Shown: positions 45,814 through 57,600 of the stretch, piece by piece
Layout: every line of letters starts with the position of its first letter
How positions within the stretch are numbered: position 1 is the first letter of the stretch
From: Astrothelium macrocarpum
Taxonomy: Eukaryota; Ascomycota; Dothideomycetes; Trypetheliales; Trypetheliaceae
Length of the DNA stretch: 64,000 nucleotides
Assembly: GCA_021030915.1 (NCBI GenBank)
Contig: JAGEMR010000006.1
Coordinates: forward strand, 62,001-126,000
Reading direction: 5' to 3'
Made by a program: the position numbers and the translations under genes
The notes under the pieces: model-generated
The model's input: only the letters and a program-made list of their open reading frames with translations
Databases searched by the model: none
What the model was told of the DNA's origin: nothing

Positions 45814-46607
45814 TCACCCAGCCTTCTTTTTCTTATCCTCGATGCACTCCATATTATCCTCTGGCACGTTCTTGAGATTCTCCTCAATCCAATCGAACAG
45901 GTCATCGCTTACGTCGCCCTGCACCGTAATCTCCTCACCTGTGTTTCCTGCATTCTTCGTCACGCTGCTACCCGTTGCAAATCTCTTGCCCAAGTCCTTG
46001 GCCACTTTCTTCAGCTCGTATCCAAAAGCTTCAAGCCCAGAAACTACAGTCACGTATTTGCGTTTGTTGCGCTCGACTCGTTTGATGTAGACCATGCTAT
46101 TTGCAAGCTTTTCCGCTTCACGGCTGGCGGCTGCTTCAGCTTTGGCCGCCTTCTTTTGAGAATCCTTTTCGGCCTTGGCACGAGCTTCCACGGAGAGCGA
46201 TGAGAGTTTCTCGTTTACGGCATCTAAAATTTCATACGCATTAGTCCACCGCACCAGAGATTTTGAGCATGCACCGGATACAGCGAAGCACAATACCTTC
46301 AGAATAGATCTTCCCATGCAGATCAGGATGCTTCTTCTTCAACCACTCCTCACATTTTTGCACCGTACCACCAAACTCGCAATACTGATGGTGCAAGATT
46401 CAGCTCCTCCTCTCGTAATAGAAATCATCCGTAATCTCTCTGACTGCCTACCTACTTCCGGTGGTAACGTGCACACTGATAGATGTAGTTAGTTTTGTCG
46501 GGTTGTACAATTGCAATGAACTTCGTACCGCCGCAATAGATCACATGCTTCGCTGGAGGAACGTTCTGTTGGGTTGTAGTGTCCTCTGTTGTATCGTCGT
46601 CAGCCAT
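45814..46607 (-). CDS. tma22: Translation machinery-associated protein 22 (DENR/SUI1 family)
   Basis: Partner of Tma20/MCT-1, acting on 40S ribosomes in recycling and re-initiation. Four minus-strand exons, 46607-46529, 46475-46456, 46384-46297 and 46223-45814, give 198 residues. The N-terminal Cys motif YCGVCTLPPEYCEF is assembled over three exons, the middle one being only 20 nt. CEEWLKKKHPDLHGKIYSE follows. The SUI1-like domain is VYIKRVERNKRKYVTVVSGL, DLGKRFATGSSVTK and EEITVQGDVSDDLFDWIEEN, and the protein ends in a lysine-rich tail. The single-exon reading of the first part (ATG to the stop near 46452) gives a protein without these motifs, so the spliced model is preferred. Confidence 0.95.
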
Positions 46608-46990
46608 TGCAATGAGGGAAATGTTTGGAGTTGCGGAATCAATCCAGTATGCTTGGTGGGGGCGGGGTTGCAAGGCTGACTGCCTTACCTTGAACGGAGT
46701 ACCAGTGGCTAAGCAAATATCAAGTCAATCTGTACACATATTTGGTAAAATCTTAGCGGCATTGAGCTCCGTATTCGAGATTACATTATACAGAAGCAAT
46801 ATGGTTTGCAGGTTCTAAGACTTCGATACAGAGCAATTTCTTTTCCTTCGACTTCACATCAAGCGTCTTTCCTTTTTGGGCCGTTCAACATTACTTTCAG
46901 GCTTTCTGATCACTGTGCAATCAAAATGATATTCTTCCACATGTCACGATTAGAGTCAATCATATTGCAAATTATTCATCCTCACACCTC
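46608..46990. other. Intergenic, tma22 5' side to isochorismatase 3' side
   Basis: This 383 bp spacer should contain the tma22 promoter. Nothing else recognised. Confidence 0.5.
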
Positions 46991-48051
46991 TTAAGAGAAC
47001 CTGGTCGCGCCAGTAAACGCGGTGCTTTCGCAGACAAATCCCAGATTTGTTGAAATATTATAGATTGCGACATCGTGTGCATTCAACTCGGTCAATGTCG
47101 CTGCGCAATCTGAAATGAGAATGCAATCCCAGCCCCAGCTGTAAGCATCTGTCAGAGTTCCTAATAGGCACTGATCAGTATTGACACCGGTGAAAAGAAG
47201 GGTCTTCTTTCCGCTTTCACACAAATACTTGTGAAAGGGCAAATCGGGACTCCACAACCCACTCATACGAGCTTTGTCGAAGTGAAGGTCGTTATCGATC
47301 ACAACAGCCTTGAGTGGATCATAGATTTCCGCGTTCCAGGTGCCCTTGAACAGGCATCGGCCTTGATCTCCGGGAAGTTGCGAGCCCTAGAAGCAAGCAG
47401 GAGGTAGCATTAGCGAAAGGCATATTAAGTTGGCAGACAATTGTCCTACGAGATTCACGTTCCACCCATAGCCTCGGACAGAAATGAGGTTACGATTGAA
47501 TCCTCGTGTGACTGCAGGTGGCATCTTGCGGAGATCTTCCTCGGTGATACCCCAATTCAAGAATACAACCTGAATATTCTCCTGCCGGCAACGCTCAATG
47601 ACTTTAAGGGTGGGTGCAACAGCAGCCAGTCCTCCTAAACGGAATTAGCACATGGAAACATGGCAGACCTTGTCGATAACCGTTACATGCCAGGATGGTG
47701 ACAACATTCTGGGTGCTGTATTGAAATTAGCGATATATTAATCTCCTTCATTCGAGATAGAAAACTCACGATAAAGTAGTTTTGCATGTCGATTACAACG
47801 AGAACAGTCTTCTCGGGATCAATCAAGACTCCGCGATGGTTACGAATACCATCATCGGCCTCAATTTGTAGCTTTTTGATGGAGCCACGGGAGAGATCGA
47901 ATTGCTTCGTGTCTGGATTGTACAGCCATTGGTCTAGGTCATCTCCGCCAAACGGGACTGGATCGGTAGAGCCGCCCGTCTTTACGGCGGAGACGACCGA
48001 ATCTAGTTTCGTTATATTATGTTCAAGAGTTTCGAGGACACCCGGGGCCAT
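46991..48051 (-). CDS. Isochorismatase-like cysteine hydrolase
   Basis: Family members hydrolyse isochorismate, nicotinamide or related amides; the substrate here is unknown. Four minus-strand exons, 48051-47770, 47715-47691, 47634-47450 and 47386-46991, give 295 residues. Catalytic triad candidates are Asp in VLVVIDMQNYF, Lys in LFKGTWNAEI and Cys in GVNTDQCLLGTLTDA. VVIDNDLHFDKARMSGLW is another family block. The second exon is 25 nt, and its downstream intron uses a GC donor (CCTG|GCATGT); the GT three bases on (AT|GTAACG) leads out of frame, whereas the GC choice restores G-L-A-A-V-A-P-T-L-K and a total length divisible by three. The first about 85 residues form an extension before the hydrolase core. 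Confidence 0.88.
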
Positions 48052-48874
48052 GGGTGGGCGGCAGGCAATGAAAGAGCAGCCAATAAGTGTAGGGGATTTG
48101 ACAAAAAGGAGATATCGAGTTGTACGAAGAGTACAAGGTAGAATTTGAACAGCTGTCTGTAAGTCTTTGTGCGAGAGGGAAAGTACCGGAGTTGCTTCAG
48201 CTCAGCGGAAAGAATAGGAAGTGAGAAAGGGTTGTGGCAGACAATGAAACGACTGTTGATAGGGAGATAACAGCTCACCGCTGAAGTCAAAAAACGAGTC
48301 AGCGCCCACTATCTATGGCTCAGGTGTTACGATCTTTCCTTGCATAGGAACCATGGATAGCCGGATCTGTAATTGCCTACAGCAGGTCTAATACTGGCGG
48401 AGGCATGGCAAGGACTTGCTTGCAGGTCATAATGAATTAGTGTTTTCGTGTGAGCGGAAGACTGAGCCTTGGCCGAGGATGTGCTTTAGCCACAGCTGTG
48501 GCGGTGAGCGTGGCTCTTGTGGCTCTTGTGGCTCTTGTGACCCGCCGGACTTGGCAACCAGAGTAAGAGGACGAGACCATCGTCACACCTCCATAACCAC
48601 CTGCCTTGGGCCAAACCTTCTTTGTCGACCTCGAACTTGCTTTCTTGTACCTGTGAGAGGACATCCGGTCGGTAGCTCGACTTGCGCCGCTTCATACATT
48701 AGCTCTTCTCCCAAAAGTACTCCCTCTGCTTCCGAACCGGTCCTACCTCAAATGTTTGCAGCTTTCTGACAAACAATTTTCCTTCCCCAATAAGAAGCAC
48801 TTGAACAGCGGACTGCTATCCTTTCCTGAAAAGCTGTCTGAGCGTTCCTCAGCTCAAGTCCAACATCCAAAACA
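48052..48874. promoter_or_regulatory. Divergent promoter region isochorismatase / dnm1
   Basis: This 823 bp region lies between two genes read outward. It contains a 9-bp triplet repeat listed separately. No specific site was identified. Confidence 0.5.
48511..48537. repeat. Three tandem copies of GGCTCTTGT
   Basis: Three exact 9-bp units in tandem at 48511-48519, 48520-48528 and 48529-48537, in the dnm1 upstream region. Confidence 0.85.
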
Positions 48875-51499
48875 ATGGCAGCCCTTGGGGAGGACCTTCT
48901 CGGCACTGTTAACAAACTTCAAGATCTCGTTTTCAATACCATCGGCAATGACTCGTTGGACCTCCCTCAGATTGTGAGCTATACTACTAGTGGCCGAAGC
49001 TCCTAAAGATGTCAGCTAATTCCTCTAGGTTGTCGTGGGCTCCCAGTCATCCGGCAAGTCCTCCGTCCTCGAAAACATCGTCGGCCGAGATTTTTTACCC
49101 CGAGGCAGCGGTATCGTAACTCGGAGGCCACTCATTCTTCAGTTGATAAATGTGCCGAGCGATAGAGACGACAAGCCGGAGAACGATGAGGTTCACGCTC
49201 CACACACACCAGCGAGTGTTGCTGGCCAAGGTGAATGGGCCGAGTTCAACCACATTCCAGGCAGGAAATTCCTTGATTTCGGCGACGTCAAGAGAGAGAT
49301 TGAAAACGAGACTGCGAGGATAGCAGGAAACAACAAGGGCATCAACAGACAACCCATTAACCTAAAAATTTATTCGCCTCATGTCCTCAGTCTCACACTT
49401 GTAGATCTGCCCGGTCTAACCAAGGTTCGCATAATCTTGAGCTACATTGGGCCTCAAATACTGACTACAACCAGGTACCGATCGGTGATCAACCAACAGA
49501 TATTGAAAAGCAGACAAGAAACCTCATATCCGAATACATCGCCAAACCGAATAGTATCATCCTTGCTGTATCACCTGCCAACGTCGATATCGTGAATTCC
49601 GAAGCCTTGAAACTTGCCCGACATGTTGATCCACTGGGAAAGCGAACTATTGGCGTTCTAACCAAGCTTGATCTTATGGATCACGGTACCAACGCTCTTG
49701 ACATACTGTCCGGTCGAGTTTACCCACTAAAATTAGGCTTTATTGGAGTTGTCAATCGGTCGCAACAAGACATCCAAGGCAACAAGACGTTATCAGACGC
49801 CTTACAGACCGAACGGGATTTTTTCAGACACCATCCCGCTTACAGAAATATGGCAAATCGTTGCGGCACCCAATTTCTAGCCAAAACATTGAATACCACC
49901 CTAATGGGTCACATTCGAGATCGATTACCAGATATCAAAGCCAGACTCAATACCTTGATGGGTCAAACGCAACAAGAGCTGGCAAGTTATGGTGATGTCG
50001 CTTTCACAGGGAAAGAACATAGAGGTTCCCTCATTTTACAATTAATGACTCGTTTCGCTTCTTCCTTCATTTCTAGCATTGATGGTACTTCATCAGAAAT
50101 CTCTACCAAGGACCTTTGTGGTGGTGCGCGCATCTATTACATCTTCAATTCTGTCTTTGGGAATTCCCTGGAGACCATTGATCCCAATACAAATCTTTCC
50201 ATACTCGACATTCGAACTGCAATCAGAAACTCAACAGGCCCACGGCCCAGTCTCTTCGTCCCAGAACTTGCCTTTGATCTTCTCGTGAAACCTCAAATCA
50301 AACTTCTCGAAATACCTAGCCAACGATGCGTTGAGCTCGTATACGAAGAGTTGATCAAAATCTGCCATACCTGCGGATCTACCGAACTCAGCCGCTATCC
50401 ACGCTTGCAAGGCAAACTCATCGAAGTCGTCTCTGATCTTCTGCGCGAACGACTCGGACCCTGTTCTACTTATGTAGAATCTCTCATCGCCATCCAACGC
50501 GCCTACATTAATACTAATCATCCCAATTTCCTCGGCGCCGCAGCCGCCATGTCTTCTGTCATCAACGACAAGCAAGAAAACGAACGAAAAGCTGCCGCCG
50601 CCGAAGAGCGTCGAAAACGAGATCGACGGCGTCAGAAAGAACTCAACGGCGTCAACGGTGTCGAGACGGCAGAAGACGAAGAAGAGACCGAAGCGCACGG
50701 TGATCGTGCGGGCCAAATTCCCATCCGTGGCCACAGCTCGAAAGTAAATAGAAGTATGTCTCCTGCTGTGGGCCACGGTGTCAACGGATCCCATGGTGGA
50801 GTGCGAAACGTAAACGGCGGGCGTCCAAGCTCCCCATCTCGGTTAGTAGCTCAGGCTCCGGGCTCCGCACGAGACAGCTTCCTCAACTACTTTTTCGGCA
50901 AGGATGGAGGCCTTCCGGCCGGTGCAGCAGCAAACAATTTGCCCGTCCCTGGGACGTCAGGCGGCCTAAGCGCCAGTCCCCGGCATGTCAGTCAAAACAT
51001 CGAACCGAGCTTCGCAGCAAGCATAAGGCGAGGCGACACGCGGATGCCCGAACGACCTCAGGAAATCCCGCATGAGGACCTCGACTCACCACTCCCTGGC
51101 AGAGACTATGACAGTCCCTTTGTAAGTTTTGATCCTATTCCTTCTCTGACCCTACACACGACTAACAGTCATCTCCTTGCCCAGCCACTCGAAAACGAAG
51201 CACCGGCGCTCACGGAGCGCGAAAACCTCGAAACAGAGCTCATCCGCCGGCTGATCTCATCGTACTTCAACATTGTACGCGAGACGATTGCCGACCAGGT
51301 GCCGAAGGCGGTGATGCACCTGCTGGTGAACCACTCCAAGGACGTGGTGCAGAACCGGCTGGTCAGCGAGCTGTACAAGGAGAACCTGTTCCAGGACCTG
51401 CTGTACGAGGATGACGCGATCAAGGCGGAGCGCGAGAAGTGCGAGAAGTTGTTAGCGACGTATAAGGAGGCGGCGAAAATTGTGGGGGAGGTGTTGTAG
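48875..51499 (+). CDS. dnm1: Dynamin-related GTPase Dnm1 (mitochondrial/peroxisomal fission)
   Basis: Assembles around mitochondria and peroxisomes and divides them by GTP hydrolysis. Four exons, 48875-48973, 49029-49424, 49475-51121 and 51185-51499, give 818 residues. G1 [21 protein letters not shown]2 GIVTRRP, G3 [15 protein letters not shown] and G4 [10 protein letters not shown] are all present. The middle domain contains [13 protein letters not shown] and [16 protein letters not shown] variable, charged and Ser/Gly-rich B insert spans about residues 540-700. The GTPase effector domain closes the protein ([20 protein letters not shown] to AAKIVGEVL). The N-terminus [20 protein letters not shown] follows the DnmA/Dnm1 group rather than Vps1. 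The last intron (63 nt) has no stop in frame. Confidence 0.95.
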
Positions 51500-53489
51500 A
51501 TGGGCTCGGCAATGGGGAGGGGTTAGTGGCGGGAGGGGGCGTGTGTTAGTAGGCTGTTTCCACTCGGCTTGAATTTGTAAGAATATCCAGACTCTGTTTC
51601 TGTTCCTTGGGTGGGCTGTCTGAAGGCTGCTGCCTCTCAATGCTTGGGCTGGGCGGAAATTACTATCCCGATGGGGGGTTGACCCTATTCACATGGGACG
51701 TAGAGAATCGATGTACAGGCTTGTCAATTTCACTCCATGGGTCTATCTAAGGAACGCTAAACACGTGCAAGGCAAACAAGAAACAAGCATGCAGAACGCG
51801 CCAGAGAGTGAAAGAAAGCGTAAACTTACCGTTGACTAAGCTTTTCATTGGAACACTCTTTCTGCATAGTACAATCTGTCGCATTCTAGTTGTCGGTCTT
51901 GTACCGCTCATATGATAATGTTTTGCATTTGGTTTCCAGGTGGGTGGGCCTTTTGTCATGTTGTTTTCCGAGACTGCTTATGAGACAGTCAGCTGAACTT
52001 CGAGACAGCTTGAGGATTGTTCTAAATTGGCAGACGCCAGCACAGCGAGTGATTAAGACTGCTTGTGAAACAGTCATCTGGATTGCGGAACAGGTCGGAG
52101 ATAATCGTTTGAACACTGCTGGCGACCAGAATGGCTACCTGGAAAGTAGGTTTGCTGTTGACGAAGTTTGATACATCTAAAAATGAACATCCCCGGATTG
52201 GCGACCGTTTGGAAACTTCTACGTCCGAAGACGGTAGAATTCCTTGACTCTAGTCGGTCATCTAGATTTCGAAAACACTGTAATAGTTCGAACCAGCTTG
52301 CAGAGCAAGCCTGGGAGGGATAGAACCAGTCTGCAGAGCAGATCTGGGGAATCGAAGTCATATCTGAATAAATCGGCCGATCTAAGCGGTGAACTGAGAA
52401 ACAACTTCAAAGCTGTTGTTCTCAGACCGGCAATTCGCCGGTCACACGAGCCTCTATTCAAGAAGCAAAATCACGCCTATGTACGGCGAGCGACTGAAAT
52501 GACAACTCACGAAGCGATGTATCTTACTTTTCAAGAAGCGGACGAGGGAGATATGCTTTGTATGGTCGTTATGGCTTTTTTCGAGAACCATGAGATCCCT
52601 CTAGTGCGTCGGGATTGGTGAAGGTAAAAGCCTGAGATTGTTTGGTTAGTGGCAGGGGCAACCTACCGTCTCTAGGTTAAATAGCTGTGGGCGTATTGAA
52701 TTATGTGAAGGATGCAGTTGAAGTGGCCACGCCGATGCGGTGGGGACTGTTTCTTGACCTATACACAGTACTCGGAATATTAGCGAACTTGACATAGAAG
52801 AATATTCGTGGGAATTAGTGCTCTTCAGGGGCTTTATCTTCAGGAAAGCACATACAAGGTGATCCGTTGTTGTGGATTGCCGTCATTCAGTCCTCCACCA
52901 GCGCACCCATGGTTCGAGCAAAGGCTCGAGAATTGTAGCAGCTAGCCAATGGATCTCCCTCCAACGGAGACTTTCGCGGCATTAGAGGTTCTGTAATACA
53001 CCTGTTAGCATGCTGGACTGAATTATCAGAGCCGTCTAAGTGAAGCGCTAAGGAACGACACGAGAAAGAAGTTAGATTCTCTTGCATAAGCAAGATCTAT
53101 GACAACGAAATCATGGCCTAGAAGGCATTGTCGAAGCAAACGACCAATGATACCTTCGATCGAGTGGTGGCTAAAGTAAAGTAGGTGTTGAAGGAGCTCT
53201 CAAGTGGGGTGAAGCTCCTCTTCCAAATTAGGAAATCAAGCACGTGTGACCCCTCAGTTCTCCACCATAAATTTGACATGGCGAACTTCACTATTGAAGA
53301 AGCATTGACATATCATGTTCGCTTCAATTCTCAGTTTGCTTGTTCTAACATGTGTAGCAATTAAGCTGCCTCGCGCAGCGTCGGGAGACGACTTGCAAAC
53401 GCCCTTGAACTATGTAGGAAGTGACTTGAGTGATGTACGAGAAGCGTAAGATAAAAACATAGTCGAAGCTAACAATCGACTATTTGACA
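51500..53489. other. Long intergenic with decayed or unknown coding stretch
   Basis: This 2.0 kb region separates dnm1 from the PEBP gene. Between 51890 and 52621 frames stay open for up to about 125 codons, but their starts are non-ATG. Imperfect internal duplications are visible: AGACTGCTT-type at 51971 and 52056, and an RTSLQS-coding unit twice at about 52291-52350. The frame ending at the TGA 52619-52621 includes NFKAVVLRPAIRRSHEPLFK. No family was recognised. It may be a relic or an unannotated lineage-specific gene. Confidence 0.4.
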
Positions 53490-54207
53490 ATGAATACCAG
53501 ACTGAAACAAGCTGAAATCATCCCCACCGGTCAGCCACCCTCCCCAATCCCCCACAGAAACCCCCCCCACAATCTAACCCACTCCTCCCACCTCATAGTC
53601 CTCAACGACTTCCACCCCACCATCACCATCCACGCCACCTGGTCCAACGGCACTGCCCACCTCGGCAACACCCTCCCACCCTCAGACCTGCAATCCGCAC
53701 CCTCCATCACCCTCCACAACCACAGCTCCCCCTCCCCCCAGCCGTCCAACCTCGTCCTCACCCTCACCGACCCAGACGCACCCTCCCGCTCCGACCCCAA
53801 ATGGTCACAAATCTGCCACTGGATCGCCAGCAACCTCTCCCTAGCCACCACGGTGTCCCTCTCCGTCAGCGGAAACGGCGACGACCTGGTGCCGTACAAG
53901 CCCCCGGGCCCCCCACCAAAGACTGGCCCGCATCGGTACGTGTTCGTGGCGTACGCCGCCGCGAACGGGACGCGGGAGCCGCTGGTGGGACTGCGGAGGC
54001 CTGGGGAGCGGCGGCATTGGGGGGGTGGGGAGGTTGGGTTCGGTGTACGGGAGTGGGCCGAGAAGGAGGGGTTGGTTCCTGTTGGTAAGTATCTATTTTT
54101 TTTTTTTTTTGACAAGTTTTTTTTCTGGTTGAGGCGGGGACGCGCGCTGATTTGGGGGTGGGTTCATAGGGGCGAATTTTATTTATGCGCAGAATGAGGA
54201 GCAGTGA
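53490..54207 (+). CDS. Phosphatidylethanolamine-binding protein (PEBP) family
   Basis: Family proteins include the yeast carboxypeptidase Y inhibitor Tfs1 and kinase-inhibitor types; the partner here is unknown. Two exons, 53490-54084 and 54170-54207, give 210 residues. The conserved anion-pocket motifs are LVLTLTDPDAPSRSDPKW followed by CHWI, and GPHRYVFVAY. The C-terminus GANFIYAQNEEQ is spliced on from a 38 nt exon. The frame is open two codons further upstream but from TTG; the first ATG was taken. Base composition is extreme: the first two thirds are C-rich with almost no G, the rest G-rich with little C, and the intron carries a T15 run. Confidence 0.93.
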
Positions 54208-54612
54208 GGAGGCGGTGGGTAAGGCGGGTGTGAAGGAAAGGTTGGTAGTGAGGGTGGAAAAGGCATGTTCGAATGAGATGGAAGACGTTGGAGGAAGATG
54301 AGATGGGGATTAATTTCAACTACCTAGTTGGTTGATATCCGGTGCTGCTGAAGGTGAATCGGCAGCATGTCTTTCGTTCCGTCGTCAGTTTCAGATTGCA
54401 AGCCTCTGCTTTTTCTGATGATGCTATGTTCGCCAAAAGGAAAAAAGAGATAATTAGATTCCATCGAGGTATTGGTTCTGTTCTGCCTTTATTCCTCCGA
54501 CAGGACGCCAACGCTAAATGCAGATGAAATGGATGCAATACGCCACGCAATGCATATGCACGCAATGAACACAAAATTGAAGAGAAAATGTTGGTGTAAT
54601 CTGGCTTGAAAT
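54208..54612. other. Convergent intergenic, PEBP / F-box protein
   Basis: This 405 bp stretch between two gene 3' ends shows no recognisable element. Confidence 0.5.
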
Positions 54613-57600
54613 TCAGCCAGTAGCATTAGGCGGCACCGAAGACCCCGTGTCTTCTTGACGTCGTTCAATCCTCTCCATTTGCAAAGTCTCGTTTTCGGGA
54701 ACATATCTTATCCTCTGCTGCTCGTAGATTCTGTCTCGTGGTGTCTCTAAACGATATCGAATGTACTCGGCCCCTTGCATGCTCCGATCGTCATAATATA
54801 TTATGTCTCCTCCGGGTTCGTAGTGCGTCTTGAAATTTCCTTGCGCAAGTCGTTCGCTCTCGTACTCATTGGTAGAGCCAGCTGGTACGCGTATAAAATA
54901 CTGCTGTCTCTCTTCTGTTTCTGGGCCGCGAGCATAAGTTGCAGAATCGGCGAATTGAAATCGATCTTCCGGAATGTATTGTCGCTGGTGATTTGGTGCC
55001 GCAGGATTAGGATCTGCTTGCTCAGCCTCTAGCGCAGGTTTAGACTGGCTTTGTACGGGAGAATGAGATGCTGTTCGATCCAAGTGGCGACGTGCTGCCT
55101 CATAACGCTCAAACCTTCGACTCAAAGAACGTAACATGACATGGGTTGGCTGTTCGCGTGCTCGAGTTGGCGTCGCATAAGCCGAAGGTTGTCTAGATTG
55201 AGAATCTGTAGGGATCCCTGGACGAGGGTCTGCCTGCACGCTCTTGCCTGAAACACGAGAAGCTACAGGACTATAGTGATATTCGCGTGCTTCACTACCA
55301 GATGGAAATCGCACACGACGAGACGACTCTGCAATGTCCGAGGAAGGAGGTTGGGCGTTGTAAATAACCTGCTCCGCTGTTAAAGGAGGCTGTTTGTCGC
55401 TCGAGTAATCTTCCAACACCAATTGATCATTGCCACCCTCTTCGTCATCAGAGTTCCAGTCTTTGCTTCTAGAAACGTACTGCACAAGGGGAGCATCCTG
55501 CCTTTGCGCAGTCTCACGTATGAAAGTACGAGTGTCTTTACCATTACGATGAAAACCGATTTCGTCACCGACAGGCATGCCGCGGGAGGCAGAGTCAGGG
55601 TTAGGCGCGTAGATGTAACCCCCAGTCGTCCAGCTCTGATAGTTTGAGGGCGGTTGTTCCCAAGGAAAGTGATGTGAAGATTGACCATACTCATCCTCCG
55701 CACGTAGGATCGGTCTATTTCGTGACACAGTATCTTGCACTCGTTCACGATATTGATCATCAGATTGGCGACGTCTTCGAATTCCAGAGACGAGAGCGGG
55801 TTCCTCGTCTAACTCTGCTTCTGGAGGATCGTATGCCGAATATGAAGATGGTTCGTCACTTGCTATTTTCGTGAAAGGCTCAAAATGCCTTGGACGTACA
55901 GAAACGTGAGACCCTGTGTGTGCATCTTGGAGCGCTTTGCGGCCATTGGAATTTAGGCCGGTGTAATTCGATGAAAAGAGATGGCTCTGGTTTGGATCGT
56001 TGGACGACTTGCTCACTGCTCTTGGAACATACTTGACCTCACGGACGGAAGGAAATACCTGTGAGAAAAGTCTTTTCTTCTCAGCATCCATTCCAGGTGC
56101 ATTCTCAAGATCATTGATGAGGTCGGGTTCGGGAAGCTCTATCATAAGCTCTTTCCAATCAGGAGCCGAGCGATGGAAATCCGCATGCGCCGCTTGTTCA
56201 GATGCATGTGTCTGCAGGTAATGCTTGACAAGCGAGCTCAAATTAAACTGTTCACGCTTATCAATTTTCGAGTAGTATGATTGGTGAAGTTCATCTCCCT
56301 GAAGAGCGCACATTCTGCAGGCAAGACCAGATGCATTCAGAATCGGCGCAGTGTCCGCGCAATGATGGATCACACGGTCGAACAGGTTGAGATCTAGTTC
56401 CTTGCCGAATTGCATCTGGCTAGTCTTGCCCATGTGAAATATCACAATGTACACCCTCAGACTTATGGGTAGTTCATTCACGCCGGCCATCAAAAACCAG
56501 ACATTAACCGCATTTTCAGAGAGAATGCCCAATTCCGTTTGAGCTGATACTGTAATATGGCCAGAAGAGAGATTTTTCGAGACGCCGGCATAACCATGCA
56601 GGTTTTCCTGGTACTTGCTATCGGCCATGGAATTATCCACCACAGGGGCGAGACCTGAACGAGAATCAAGGAGCGTCTGCTGCCAGGAATTGTTTATATC
56701 CGACGGCCAATTTACCGGACTTGGACCCATTGCTCGAGCCGACTGTTGACCGTCTACAAATTGGATTGCTGAGTTATTAAACATTTGTGAAACATTGTGA
56801 GATGGAGGGGCTGCTACGTTGGACAGGCCAGGATACTGTGTCTGACCGCCAGGCGGTCTATTTTGAGCCAGAACATTTCCATGGGCCGGCAAAGGTTTCG
56901 GAGACATCCATTGGGAAGCATAAGGAAGAGGTACAGCACGACTTGGTCCAGGACTCACCTGAGACATTGCCCATGGTAGTGGACTTGGGCTGAATTCATG
57001 TGGAGCTGCACCAGTGAAACTCATTGGTTGCTGGTAAGCTGCAGATCTGTTAGAGTTCCATGAATTACGGTTCTGACGGTGGTTCGTAGACCAGCCCCCA
57101 TTTGAAAGGTGTTCCGGATGTGGGTGAAAGGGTGGACGGGGAGGCCATTTCGCTTCCCGCCAGGCAAGCCCGCCATTACCTACAGTGAAAGAGTTCGTAT
57201 GTTTGGCTCCATAATGCTGTAATACGGCCTCAAATCCATACGATTTCTTACTGGCAACGCAGTCATGGCAAAGGAAAATGTCTCGCCGGAATTTCTCAGT
57301 AAAGGGTTTGATCTTGTTGTCAAATATCCATTTCATGTTATCCAGGACTAAACGCCGGCGGGTACTAGCGCCATCGTCCAGGAGATCAAATTCCGAAAAG
57401 TACAGATCACGGGACTTTAAGAGGACTTCGGCTGCAAAGGACGGACAATTTGCATGGGTGACAGTGCTCCCGTTTTGCCAAACCTCAGCAATAACCCAAT
57501 CTGCGCAGCGTCCAAGGCGGTCCCGTACTGGAGCTTGGTTCTCATCCCATTCTTGATCCAGTGCTTCTTTGGAGTCCGGATTCTGGTTCCCACGTCTATC

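Noticed and set aside
53531..54115. 194-codon minus-strand frame opposite the PEBP exon
   Set aside because: It mirrors the GC-skewed PEBP coding exon and has no domain.
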